Shown one piece after another: positions 8,396 through 16,890 of a stretch of 64,000 nt of DNA. How positions within the stretch are numbered: the first letter of the stretch is position 1; the number at the start of each line of letters is the position of its first letter. The DNA comes from Spirochaetales bacterium (GTDB taxonomy: Bacteria > Spirochaetota > Leptospiria > Leptospirales > Leptonemataceae). Both the position numbers and the translations under genes were made by a program. The notes under the pieces were generated by a model. It did not search any database. It saw only the letters and a list, made by a program, of their open reading frames with translations, and was not told the origin of the DNA. The stretch covers positions 124,001 through 188,000 of the forward strand of contig JACKOY010000004.1 in NCBI GenBank assembly GCA_024233935.1, given 5' to 3'.

Positions 8396-9367
8396 CTAGG
8401 GCAGATCGTCGTTCATGTCGTAGAGGCGCTCCCGGATCACGAGACCACCACCGTCGGGCACCAGGCGTTCAACCGATTGTCCGAGACGCGCTACAGTGCG
8501 GCGCACCTGCATGTAATCCTCATCTTGCGACGGTGCAAGCCCCCGGGCTCCGTAAACAAGGGACAGCGTCTCGCGGCCCCGGTCACTTTCGCCCCACTTC
8601 AGGAGTGCGGCAACCACACGATCGCGCAATTCGGACGGCAACCGGCTGTCGAAGGCCACAGGACCGCTCGGGATCTCGCCGGTTTCCGCCAACAGGCTGA
8701 GCCTTTGGGCCGCATCGGCATGGGTCGCCGTCAGTTCGCTACGGGCATCGGTCAGGGTGCCGTCTGTGTCGCGGTCTGCGTACACGGCGCCGGCATCGTA
8801 AGTGCCGTCATAGACACCCTCCACAACCGCGTGGTAAGAACCCGCGAAAGCTGTGCTTGCGGGAGTAATCGAGTGGGAGTCCAGGTATTGCAGGGCCAGA
8901 AGGTAGCCCGAGGTCGCGTACGGATCCTTGAATGCAAACTTCTTGCCATTCAGATCTTCAGGCGCGGTGATCCCGGAGTCGGCGCGCACGACGATTCCTC
9001 CCTGGTAAACGCATCTGCCCGACCGGAATCGCAGGCACAGCCCGGCATCTGCGCCGCCCCATTTGTGCGCCACCAGGTAGGCGAATGTATTCAGGAAGGC
9101 GACATGCACTTCGGAGTACGCAAATCCGTCGACCAACTCGGCCGCGCTGTCATTGACCGCAACCCGGACCTCAATGCTGAGCTCGCGCTCCAGATAAGGT
9201 TCAAGCTCCCGGGCCATGGCCTCGGCTGCCTCCGGGGGACCCGAGGCGATCAGGCGAACCTGCAGGGGATGGCCCTCCGAACCCGGAGGAAGATCCGGGC
9301 CACAGGCGTCGGGGCCGCAGGCCGAACAGGCCACGGTCAGAAGGATTACGAATCGGCGCAGGCTCAT
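8396..9367 (-). CDS. PhnD-like periplasmic-binding lipoprotein
   Basis: A 323-residue lipoprotein of the phosphate/phosphonate substrate-binding (PhnD, SBP type) family. The first 17 residues form a short signal peptide with cysteines at 14 and 17 in TVACSAC, a plausible spirochaetal lipobox. The mature domain shows SEVHVAFLNTFAYLVA, GGIVVRADSGI, DLNGKKFAFKDPYATSGYLLAL and DAGAVY, all PhnD-like. No ABC permease or ATPase gene is nearby, so it may be an orphan binding protein or sensor. It begins the minus-strand group leading into the peptidase and ligases, 83 bases ahead, and is probably co-transcribed with them. Its ligand could be the pathway product or precursor, which is speculation. Confidence 0.83.
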   Translation of the reverse strand: MSLRRFVILLTVACSACGPDACGPDLPPGSEGHPLQVRLIASGPPEAAEAMARELEPYLERELSIEVRVAVNDSAAELVDGFAYSEVHVAFLNTFAYLVAHKWGGADAGLCLRFRSGRCVYQGGIVVRADSGITAPEDLNGKKFAFKDPYATSGYLLALQYLDSHSITPASTAFAGSYHAVVEGVYDGTYDAGAVYADRDTDGTLTDARSELTATHADAAQRLSLLAETGEIPSGPVAFDSRLPSELRDRVVAALLKWGESDRGRETLSLVYGARGLAPSQDEDYMQVRRTVARLGQSVERLVPDGGGLVIRERLYDMNDDLP

Positions 9368-9468
9368 TTCAGGATTCTAACATCTCCGGCGGCCGGGGTT
9401 ACGGCAATCAAGAATTCTATTCGGGCCGTGGGATCGAAAAACCAATCAATCCAAAGGCGGACTTCATT

Positions 9469-11115
9469 TCAGGCGATCCGGGCGCGCCCCGCATGTTCTA
9501 CCTGCTCCGAGATACGGTCCAGAGTTCTGAGCAGATCGCGCACCAGTTGCTGGGCTGCGGCCCTGCGTCCTGCAACGCGACTTAGCTTCTCCTCCACGCT
9601 CTTGATCTCCCGACGAAAACACCCGAAGGACTCTTTGCGCCGATCCGCATGCTGGTCCGGGCCCGCTCCTTTTTTCAGCAGATCGACCTGCTTCTGGATC
9701 AATTTTGTGAGGCGTTTGAGGCGCTCCAGGTCTTCCCGGCCTAATTCCACGGATCTCTTGTGTGCCCGGCGCAGTCGCCGACTCAAGTCCGCGCAACCGT
9801 CGCTCATATCTTCAAGCGCCGTAATCAACTCCAGAGCACTGAGCACGCGCTTGCCCTGCTGGCCATGCAAGCCGGACTCCTGCAGATCATTGAGGAAGTG
9901 CACCGAACGGGCGTAGTAGTCATCGAGCGCGGATTCCGTATCCAGGATGCGGCGAGCCCGTCGTCCACTGTAGCCTTTCTTGATCAGCGTGGCCGAACGT
10001 TCCCAGGCGCGCGTTGCGGCCATCACGCTCTTTCGCGTCGAAGCCTCGATTTCGAAAAGACCGAAGCTGGCAGTGGCGACCGGCCCTGCCGATAGATGGG
10101 TCAGTTTTCCACGCGTCTCTTTTTCGTCGCCACCGGCGAGGCGGTCCACCAGGCCGCTCACGAAAGCGGCAAACGGTGTGGTAAAGCCGATCAGGAGCGC
10201 CGTGTTGATCAGGTTAAAGGTTGTGTGAAAGGCGGATATTTGATAACGCGTGACTTCAATGTCGGCGCCGCTATCGGCCGGAAATAGCCAGGTGACGAAG
10301 TTGAGAAGAGGGACAAACAGTGCCAGCGCCCAAAACACTCCGAACACGTTAAAGAATGTGTGCGCGAGTGCGGCCTTCTTTGAATTTCGATTTCCGGCGA
10401 TCGCTGCCAGGTTGGCTGTAATGGTCGTGCCGACATTCTCACCGAGGATCATGCCCAGAGCCGCTTCCAACGGAATCTGGCCGTTGTAAGCCAGAGTAAT
10501 CGTGATGGCTGCAGTAGCCGAAGAAGATTGAATTACAATGGTCAAAAGCGTGCCGATCAAAACGAACAGCAAAGTTGTGCCAAAGCCCATGTCGGTGTAC
10601 TGGCGCAGGAAGGCAAAACTCTCCGGATCTTTCGCTGCGTCCGGGACCGAGGATTTCAAGAACAGGAGTCCTAGAAAAAGAAAACCAAAACCGATCAGTG
10701 CGCCACCCGAATCCCGTACACGACCTTTGCCCAGAAACTGAAGGCCAACACCGACTGCGATCGCCGGCAGGGCGAAGGCGGTCACATCCACCTTAAACCC
10801 CAGCCAGGAAATGAGCCAGGCCGTTACGGTCGTGCCGATGTTCGCGCCCATGATGACACCCACGGCCTCGCCCAACTTCAACAGGCCGGCGTTGACGAAG
10901 CCCACCACCATGACCGTCGTGGCAGAAGACGACTGGATCCCGATTGTAATCAAAAGCCCCGAGAACATCGCAAGAAAGCGATTGCGGGTCATGGCCTGGA
11001 GGAGGCCGCGCAAGCTCGATCCGGCGAGCTCCTGCAAAGACTCGCTCAGCACCTTCATGCCAAAAAGAAATACGGCAAGCCCCCCGATGAGCGTAATCCA
11101 GGTCTGCAACTGCAT
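9469..11115 (-). CDS. Na/Pi cotransporter family protein with PhoU-like tail
   Basis: A roughly 548-residue sodium-phosphate symporter of the NptA/PhoU type. The N-terminal two thirds carry about eight membrane segments with the two signature repeats QSSSATT and QSSSATAA and the GANIGTTVTAW and GENVGTTITAN loops. From about residue 330 to the end the protein is soluble and strongly helical, resembling a PhoU domain. The ATG at 11115 gives MQLQTWITLIGG, the normal family N-terminus. The frame is open another 380 bases upstream, into the P450 gene, so the longer version is rejected; no clear ribosome site is seen for either. It probably imports phosphate with sodium. No pho box could be identified. 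Confidence 0.9.
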   Translation of the reverse strand: MQLQTWITLIGGLAVFLFGMKVLSESLQELAGSSLRGLLQAMTRNRFLAMFSGLLITIGIQSSSATTVMVVGFVNAGLLKLGEAVGVIMGANIGTTVTAWLISWLGFKVDVTAFALPAIAVGVGLQFLGKGRVRDSGGALIGFGFLFLGLLFLKSSVPDAAKDPESFAFLRQYTDMGFGTTLLFVLIGTLLTIVIQSSSATAAITITLAYNGQIPLEAALGMILGENVGTTITANLAAIAGNRNSKKAALAHTFFNVFGVFWALALFVPLLNFVTWLFPADSGADIEVTRYQISAFHTTFNLINTALLIGFTTPFAAFVSGLVDRLAGGDEKETRGKLTHLSAGPVATASFGLFEIEASTRKSVMAATRAWERSATLIKKGYSGRRARRILDTESALDDYYARSVHFLNDLQESGLHGQQGKRVLSALELITALEDMSDGCADLSRRLRRAHKRSVELGREDLERLKRLTKLIQKQVDLLKKGAGPDQHADRRKESFGCFRREIKSVEEKLSRVAGRRAAAQQLVRDLLRTLDRISEQVEHAGRARIA

Positions 11116-11216
11116 GGGGTCACCAGTCGGAGACTCCGCATCGGTTGCAATCGGTTTCTGTGCGTTAAGGCCGGTGGCCGGCACCGCGCCGGCATTCGTC
11201 AGCCGGGAAGCGCGGC

Positions 11217-12527
11217 TCAGAGTGCGTGCAGGCGAAAGTGCAGCGGGCCGGCAGGCTGAAGCGTGATCATGGGGCGGGATCTGACCGGGAACGAAAAGAG
11301 CGGCTCCAGCCGAAAGCGACTGACAATGGCGCCGAGCACGATCTCTGCTTCCGCCATCGCAAAATCTGCTCCCACGCAGAGGCGCGGTCCGCCCCCGAAG
11401 GGAAAGTAGCGGTAGTCGGTTCCCCGCTGCTTCCCGATAAACCGATCGGGCTGAAAGGCGCGGGCGTTTTCCCAGAAGGCCGGGTGACGTTGGGTAAGCC
11501 ACGGGCTGATAAGAACCATCGAGCCACCGGGGATGCGATGGCCCATGATCTCGTCTTCCTGGATTGCCTTACGACTGAAGATCCAGGCGGGAGGATGCAG
11601 TCGCATACTCTCCTGAATCACGGCGCGGGTCCGCGATACGCCGTCCGGAAGCGTTTCGGTTGGTTTTTGGCATTCCTGCTCAAGGCGTTCGCGCTCCAGC
11701 GGGTGGGCAGCCAGTTCCACCAGTGTCCAGGCAAGGGCAGTGGCGGTTGTTTCGTGCCCGGCTGCAACCAAAGTCAGGATTTCGTCCCGGAGTTGCCTGG
11801 CGCTCATTGCACCGCGTTCGTCTCGCGCCCGCATCAGCCGGGAGAGGAGATCGTCCTGGTCTTCCGGGTTGGAGCGCCGTCCGGCAATCATCTGATCAAC
11901 GACGCCCCGGAGGCGTCGGACAGCAAAGGCCAGGCGCAGGTCATTGGGTATCGGGACAAACGGTGGGGCCTTCGAAAAAAACCGCTTAGCAAGCAGCTCA
12001 TTGGTTCGGTTCAGGGCTTCCCCGAAGACAACTGCGTCCCCGGTTAGATCCAGAGAGAAAAGAGCTTCACCGACAATTCGCAAAGTGAGCCGATGCATTT
12101 CTACGCCCACGTCCACGATGGCATCCGGGAGGGCGCTCCATCGATCGAGCATCTCCTGGACGGCGCGCGACATCAATGTCCGGTACTGTTCAAGGCGGCT
12201 CTTTTGAAAGGCCGGTTGAATCATCCTTCGCTGCCGCAACCAGTCCGGGCCATCGTTCGTGAGCAGACCGCGTCCGAGGGCCCGGCGCAGAATCTTGTAG
12301 TCGAACAGTTCCTTACTGTAGTTGGTATGGTTCTTCTGGAGCACGTGCTCGACCGCGTGCGGGTGAATCGCTGCTGTTGCGGTGATAACGGCAAAGCGCA
12401 CGCGCACCAGGCGGCTGTAATCTTGCGCGATCTTGTCCAGAAACGCGAGGGGATCGCGTTCCATTTCCAGCATACTCCCCCAGATCAACTGTCCCGGGAG
12501 GCGCGGAGCAAGTGGCAAATGGCTCAC
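11217..12527 (-). CDS. Cytochrome P450
   Basis: A 436-residue soluble P450 monooxygenase. The hallmarks are present in order: I-helix AGHETTATAL near 253 with the oxygen-activating acid-Thr pair, K-helix ESMR (ExxR), the PDRF segment, and heme loop FPFGGGPRLCVG with the thiolate Cys near 383. The single-component layout has no fused reductase, and no ferredoxin gene is nearby. It belongs to the eukaryote-like bacterial group (for example CYP110 or CYP102 relatives) that often oxidises fatty acids, alkanes or terpenes. Its neighbours, a Na/Pi transporter and a helical protein of unknown role, give no clue to the substrate. Confidence 0.93.
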   Translation of the reverse strand: MSHLPLAPRLPGQLIWGSMLEMERDPLAFLDKIAQDYSRLVRVRFAVITATAAIHPHAVEHVLQKNHTNYSKELFDYKILRRALGRGLLTNDGPDWLRQRRMIQPAFQKSRLEQYRTLMSRAVQEMLDRWSALPDAIVDVGVEMHRLTLRIVGEALFSLDLTGDAVVFGEALNRTNELLAKRFFSKAPPFVPIPNDLRLAFAVRRLRGVVDQMIAGRRSNPEDQDDLLSRLMRARDERGAMSARQLRDEILTLVAAGHETTATALAWTLVELAAHPLERERLEQECQKPTETLPDGVSRTRAVIQESMRLHPPAWIFSRKAIQEDEIMGHRIPGGSMVLISPWLTQRHPAFWENARAFQPDRFIGKQRGTDYRYFPFGGGPRLCVGADFAMAEAEIVLGAIVSRFRLEPLFSFPVRSRPMITLQPAGPLHFRLHAL

Positions 12528-12588
12528 GACCCTGCTCTAGAGAAAGGCCACGTGACAGCAAGCAGATGTTGGCATCGATCGGAAGAAC

Positions 12589-13128
12589 TCAGACCGGGGC
12601 GGCGCTTGTTTGACGATGGCGGTTATACATTCGATTCTTCAGATATGCAAGCCGGGCCGTCCTTCGGTCTTTGCGAATGCGCCGAATCGCGATGCCGAGC
12701 TCCCTGGACAATGGATGATGGCGGGAGCGCAGACCCATCAAGCCGGGCAGTGCCGCCTCGCCAATCATGATCAGACCCTGCAAGGCCCGCAGGGCTGTTT
12801 CCGTGTGCCGGCTTTGAAGGGCCTCAATGAAATAGATTACATTTTCCTGAGCACCGGGACGGCCGAGTCGATCGAAAATCCAATACAGGTGTTCCCTGGC
12901 GTCCAGATAGTTGCCCGAGTTCCAGCCGCGATCAAGCTCTTCCACGCACATGCGAACCAGGCGTTTGACCATGTTCCGGGCGCCTTCGATGACATCGGGC
13001 TCCAGAAGTCCCAGTTCGCCTTGCATACAGGGCAGTGGACGCGCTCGGTTGCCTGAGGGTTCAAATCGTTTCGCATCTCGCGATTCTTTTTGCCAGGAAT
13101 TGTTCGCCGGTGACGCAGAACGTTTCAT
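12589..13128 (-). CDS. Conserved-looking helical protein of unknown function
   Basis: A 179-residue soluble protein that I do not recognise. Residues 40-150 are rich in amphipathic helices (EGARNMVKRLVRMCVEELD, NVIYFIEALQSRHTETALRALQGL), the pattern of HEAT-like or other alpha-solenoid repeats, and the C-terminus is strongly basic (RRIRKDRRTAR). A start at Met35, before QGELGLLEPDVIEGA, is also possible, since the first 34 residues look less ordered. It lies 61 bases before the P450 start on the same strand and could share its transcript. An opposite-strand open frame of similar length exists, but its composition is poorer. Confidence 0.55.
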   Translation of the reverse strand: MKRSASPANNSWQKESRDAKRFEPSGNRARPLPCMQGELGLLEPDVIEGARNMVKRLVRMCVEELDRGWNSGNYLDAREHLYWIFDRLGRPGAQENVIYFIEALQSRHTETALRALQGLIMIGEAALPGLMGLRSRHHPLSRELGIAIRRIRKDRRTARLAYLKNRMYNRHRQTSAAPV

Positions 13129-13199
13129 TTTGGAGAGCGTGCTGGAAGAACGCTGCTCTGGTCAAACGACTTTGCGCACCGTCCCGGCAAGGGCTGTTG

Positions 13200-13211
13200 C
13201 GTAGTACTACG
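13200..13211. promoter_or_regulatory. 12-base perfect palindrome, possible operator
   Basis: CGTAGTACTACG is a perfect 12-base palindrome in the 150-base gap between the saccharopine-dehydrogenase-like gene and the helical-protein gene, both on the minus strand. It lies about 70 bases upstream of the latter and could be a repressor site for the helical protein and P450 transcript. Only the palindrome itself is seen. Confidence 0.25.
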
Positions 13212-13278
13212 TATGGAAATTCTGCAAAGCTACGCTGAAGTGCAGCATGCTTTCTGACACCGCGTCACCGGTCGAGGC

Positions 13279-14511
13279 TCAGCGTGTAGTCAGTTTCTGT
13301 TCGTCCTCGACTTGCAGTTGCACGCCGGCACTGCGAAGCCTTTCCATCAGCACGGATCCGAGCCCCGTGGCCGGCGTTAAGAAACCGACCCGCGAGCTTC
13401 CTCCCGGGAGACGTTCTTCGTCGAGGGCCAGAGCCAGGGCGGATTCGCAGACAAACTTGACGGTTGCACGATTGCCCGGGTCTCCCTGGTCGCTCATAAC
13501 AACATGCACGCGCCGGTCGGCCGTTGAGCGCGCAATCAGATCCAGACGATAGCTACCGCGATCCATGGATTTCTCGGAAGGCCCGTCTCCCGGGTCCGGA
13601 CCAAAGAGGCCCGCGATAGAACGGAAAACGGAAAATGGTCCCAGAGCGCGGACGGTTGCCAGGCCCCCGGCAGTGGCCAGAGACGGCAGCGGATTCAGTC
13701 CGCCCTGGCGGTGCAGTTCATGATAGGCAAACGCAGGCCCGTAGCGATCTCCGAAGCTGGCGGCCAGGGCGGCGCTGCGGTGCACGACTCGCGCATTGAT
13801 AAAGCCCATGAGGAACGGGGCCACCCAGCTTTTGATCTCACTATCGTAGAATGAGCCCGCCGGATCCCGCGGTGGTTCGACTCCGACTGGATTGGGCGGC
13901 AACAAGAGGGCCGGGTCCTGCATGAGACGATAATCGCCGGAGGCGTACATATTCAGACCCGAGTGGAAGGTTCCCCCATTAAAACTGCCGCGAATGGAGT
14001 AATAGGCGGTGGCGCTTGCTGTCTCTTCTCGAAAACGTTCGCGTATCTCGCGCTGGGCGAGCTGGACCGATAGATCTGCCGGAATCGAATCAAAGCCGCA
14101 GAAGGGAATGATTTTGGCTCCGTGTTCCCGGGCCACCTCATCGTAAGCATCGATCATGCGGCGCACAAACACGGTCTCGCCAGTAATGTCCACGTAGTGT
14201 GTGCCAGCCGCAGCGCAGGACGCGATCAGCGCTTCCCCGTACTGTGCGTATGGTCCGACCGTGGTCAGCACAACCCGCGCCCTTTCGGCCAATCTCTGCA
14301 TGGCGGTCCGGTCCATGCTGTCAGCTACGATCCGTTCGACGCTTTCCGGCAGGCCAAGGGAAGCGTGGACTTCATTGAGTCGATCCTGATTCCGCGCTCC
14401 GATGGCCCAACGTAACGCCGCGGGAGCATGATCCCGAAAATACTGTGCCGTCTGGCGCCCCGTAAACCCGGTCGCCCCGAACAGAACGACGTCCAGTTCC
14501 CGATGTTTCAT
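13279..14511 (-). CDS. Saccharopine dehydrogenase / trans-acting enoyl reductase-like protein
   Basis: A 410-residue NAD(P)-dependent reductase of the group containing saccharopine dehydrogenases and mycobacterial trans-acting enoyl reductase. The N-terminal Rossmann fold shows LFGATGFTGRQTAQY, then TTVGPYAQYGEALIASCAAAGTHYVDITGE, a block typical of this family. The middle holds IPFCGFDSIPADL. The C-terminus has no membrane segment. Family members act on fatty acyl or polyketide chains or lack an assigned role. ATG 14511 starts directly with MKHRELDVVLFGATG. It lies 154 bases from a divergent pair of plus-strand genes. Confidence 0.85.
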   Translation of the reverse strand: MKHRELDVVLFGATGFTGRQTAQYFRDHAPAALRWAIGARNQDRLNEVHASLGLPESVERIVADSMDRTAMQRLAERARVVLTTVGPYAQYGEALIASCAAAGTHYVDITGETVFVRRMIDAYDEVAREHGAKIIPFCGFDSIPADLSVQLAQREIRERFREETASATAYYSIRGSFNGGTFHSGLNMYASGDYRLMQDPALLLPPNPVGVEPPRDPAGSFYDSEIKSWVAPFLMGFINARVVHRSAALAASFGDRYGPAFAYHELHRQGGLNPLPSLATAGGLATVRALGPFSVFRSIAGLFGPDPGDGPSEKSMDRGSYRLDLIARSTADRRVHVVMSDQGDPGNRATVKFVCESALALALDEERLPGGSSRVGFLTPATGLGSVLMERLRSAGVQLQVEDEQKLTTR

Positions 14512-14665
14512 GGATTCTCCTGCTATGTACCTTCGACCCGAGCTGTACTCCGCGTGCTTACGTTGCCGCTCTGGAGTTCAAAGACTTGACACAAAGTGAG
14601 GCCAGCTTCGAAGACTGGAGTCCGGCCCGCAACGGTAAAATGCCGTGGCTGCCCGCTCGCCCATC

Positions 14666-15532
14666 ATGTCGATTCTGGAGACGCGTATTGATCAATTTCA
14701 CACGCTCTGCGCGGTCCTTTCGCGGGTCAGGGACCTGCCCTACGTAGCGCGGTCCGATCTCAGCGGCGATGAGAAGATTCATTTTATGGAGGTCGCTGCA
14801 GACGAGCTGGGTGAATATCTGATTGGATCTGCAGTGCTTCCAGAAAATCGACCTGCCACCAGGACCGGCGAAATCCACTGGGCCCGGGCCTGCGAGGCCA
14901 AGCATGGCCGCTATGTTTTCTTGTTTCGTCTTATAGCAGAGTACCGTGGTGGCGCGGCAACGGACGAAGTCATGACGAAGGGCGAGCATCGTTTTCTTAA
15001 GAGTGATCGCCTTTATTACAATGCTCGACTGATTCCGGTTTCGGCCATCACGGCGGGTACGGCAGGGCAGGTTCTTGATTTTGTCGTCGAGCGGCTACCG
15101 GAAGTGCAGGCTCTATTTACTCCGAAGGAGGCCTCCCGCGGTTGGTATCGCGGAAGCGCGTTCTTTGATGAGCCCGATTACGGACCGTTGAATGAAAAGT
15201 TCAGTAAGCTTTTCGATTTCTGCGATGCATGGCAGTGCGGCGCTTTGTTGCGTCCGTTTCTGGTGCAGGATTACCTGACGCTTACATTGAACCTTGTTGC
15301 TCCGACTCCGGAACTCATAGACGCGGTCTTGCCGTTCTTCGATCGATCCTGGAAGCTACTGCGCGATGGGCAGAGTCCGGCAACGCTATCGGGCGAAGAC
15401 CAGGATTTCTGGTGTGGCTACTACCGGTCCTTTGATCTGGAGCGAGTGATTTCCCGTTCCGGAAACCCGCAATGGCGCCTCAATCAATTCTACAGCCCGG
15501 ACGCTCCGTCCGGGCCGACCGGCCGCGGATGA
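14666..15532 (+). CDS. Hypothetical protein
   Basis: A 288-residue soluble protein that I cannot assign. It has no signal peptide or membrane segment and a mixed alpha/beta composition with acidic stretches (SDLSGDEKIHFMEVAADELGE) and many aromatics (GRYVFLFRLIAEY, DQDFWCGYYRSF). ATG 14666 gives MSILETRIDQF; a GTG at 14645 would add seven residues, and neither has a good ribosome site. Its stop overlaps the ATG of the VOC protein downstream (ATGA), so translation is probably coupled and the two may work together. Confidence 0.7.
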   Translation: MSILETRIDQFHTLCAVLSRVRDLPYVARSDLSGDEKIHFMEVAADELGEYLIGSAVLPENRPATRTGEIHWARACEAKHGRYVFLFRLIAEYRGGAATDEVMTKGEHRFLKSDRLYYNARLIPVSAITAGTAGQVLDFVVERLPEVQALFTPKEASRGWYRGSAFFDEPDYGPLNEKFSKLFDFCDAWQCGALLRPFLVQDYLTLTLNLVAPTPELIDAVLPFFDRSWKLLRDGQSPATLSGEDQDFWCGYYRSFDLERVISRSGNPQWRLNQFYSPDAPSGPTGRG

Positions 15533-15951
15533 AACTGTTCGGTCTCCCGATTAATCACCTGGTGATCGCCAGTCCCAGGCCGCTTGCTCTGGCTTCTTTC
15601 TACGAATCGGTGTTGGGGCTGGAAAGGCTGTATATGCGCCAGAATCAGGAAGATGCGGCGACCGAATCGGTATGGTTGGGAAACGAATCGGGTCCGATTC
15701 TCATGATCGAACGTGCCACCAGACTCCAAAGCGCTCCTCAGGACTTCTTCGAGAAGCCGTCAGGTTTGTACATGATCGCACTTCAGATTTCCGCCGGGGA
15801 TCGCCCGGCCTGGGAGACGCATTTACAGAAGAATCGTGTCACCATCGTTCATCAAACCGACTATACCATGTACTTCGTAGATCCCGAGGGAAATCGCATC
15901 GGCCTGTCCTGGTTTCGGGCCGAAGAGTTTCTCCGGCCAAAGCCGACGTAA
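15529..15951 (+). CDS. VOC-superfamily (glyoxalase/dioxygenase-fold) protein
   Basis: A 140-residue protein with the two beta-alpha-beta-beta-beta modules of the vicinal oxygen chelate fold: INHLVIASPRPLALASFYESVLGL at the N-terminus and YTMYFVDPEGNRIGLSWF at the C-terminus. The first-module His and a FVDPEGN loop are kept. A metal-ligand Glu at the end of the second module is not obvious, so it may not be a metalloenzyme. The start was set at ATG 15529, which overlaps the stop of the preceding gene. Function within the superfamily is unknown. Confidence 0.82.
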   Translation: MKLFGLPINHLVIASPRPLALASFYESVLGLERLYMRQNQEDAATESVWLGNESGPILMIERATRLQSAPQDFFEKPSGLYMIALQISAGDRPAWETHLQKNRVTIVHQTDYTMYFVDPEGNRIGLSWFRAEEFLRPKPT

Positions 15952-15972
15952 CATCGAAAAAGTACGCAACAG

Positions 15973-16482
15973 ATGGTGAACCAGCGACCCCCCGTTGGTA
16001 TGAACCATGCCCGAAGTATTCAAAAACCCGACCGTCCGGAGCTTGCGCGATGCAAAATCCTCGTGCCACTTCATCTGGTAGATCGTCTTGAATCGCGGCT
16101 GCGGACCCGCGGACTCCGGATTTCTGACTATCTGCCGATTTTGCTGCGCCTGGCCCGCCGGCGCGCGCTTGCACTGCCATCCGTGCCACGCTACACAACG
16201 TTCTATCAAGCGCCGGGCCAGGACCTCCAGGATGTGAACTTTTCTGTGGCGGGTCGGCAGTGGGGGGAGTTTAAGCTGATTGCGCGGGGCTGCAACGTAT
16301 CCATGTGCTTCCTTTTCGTGCACCTGATGCTGCAGGACACAGAGCGGAGCCGTCGCACAGGGTTGGATGGCGAAGCTTCGCTGCCGTATCAGATGGAATT
16401 GCGAGAAATTGTGGAAAAACCGGGGAAAAGTATCATCCGGTCGTGGTACGCAGCCATTTTCCGGCCCGACCAGGCCGGCTGA
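15973..16482 (+). CDS. DUF1564 family protein (first copy)
   Basis: A 169-residue protein of the DUF1564 family, known to me almost only from Leptospira and relatives. The features are a basic N-terminal region with VPLHLVDRLESRLRTRG and YLPILLRLARRRAL, then FYQAPGQDLQDVNFSVAGRQWGEFKLIARG, and CNVSMCFLFVHLML. The layout, a ribbon-helix-helix-like basic segment followed by a conserved domain, suggests a DNA-binding or regulatory role, but none is shown. The start could instead be ATG 16000, giving MNHARSIQ. A paralogue lies at 33527-34045. This pair is the main basis for placing the window in Leptospirales. Confidence 0.8.
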   Translation: MVNQRPPVGMNHARSIQKPDRPELARCKILVPLHLVDRLESRLRTRGLRISDYLPILLRLARRRALALPSVPRYTTFYQAPGQDLQDVNFSVAGRQWGEFKLIARGCNVSMCFLFVHLMLQDTERSRRTGLDGEASLPYQMELREIVEKPGKSIIRSWYAAIFRPDQAG

Positions 16483-16542
16483 CCAGGTCCTGCCCACGTT
16501 TGCTTCGGAGACCGGTATGCCGGCGGGCCCTGCTTTGGGTTC

Positions 16543-16800
16543 TTAGCCTTCCGGGTCGGCCCGCCGCTCGCCGGCCTGTCGCACCAGCTTCCAGTAGATG
16601 TCCAACATGCGACGGATGACGGGTTCGCCCAGTTCCGAGTCGCCATCCAGATGGATTTCCCCGGCCGCATCCATGCGACCGCTGGCCACGCGCGCGATTT
16701 CGCCGTCCGGCTTGACGCATTCCACAGTCCAGCGTCCGCCCTCGGGCTCGATGGTGGCCCGGTACTGCAGGCCGGTCTGTTCGGGTTGCATGAAGTCCAT
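16543..16800 (-). CDS. Small hypothetical protein
   Basis: An 85-residue acidic soluble protein with no recognised domain. It contains a likely beta-rich segment (YRATIEPEGGRWTVECVKPDGEIARV) and a helical tail (PVIRRMLDIYWKLVRQAGE). ATG 16800 is favoured because GGGAG precedes it by eight bases; an upstream in-frame start would add 25 poorly ordered residues. It follows the oxidoreductase gene on the same strand, 90 bases away, and is convergent with the DUF1564 gene. Confidence 0.6.
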   Translation of the reverse strand: MDFMQPEQTGLQYRATIEPEGGRWTVECVKPDGEIARVASGRMDAAGEIHLDGDSELGEPVIRRMLDIYWKLVRQAGERRADPEG

Positions 16801-16890
16801 GGTGTGCTCCCGAACAGTATAGCGCGTCAGGAGCGGATCATCGCGCGAGAAAATGGTGCAGCGTGCGCGGTGCACGGCCTGCGGAGAATT

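Noticed and set aside
8306..9916. Long plus-strand open frame across the PhnD-like and Na/Pi genes
   Set aside because: It covers two unrelated minus-strand genes and an intergenic gap, typical of chance openness at high GC.
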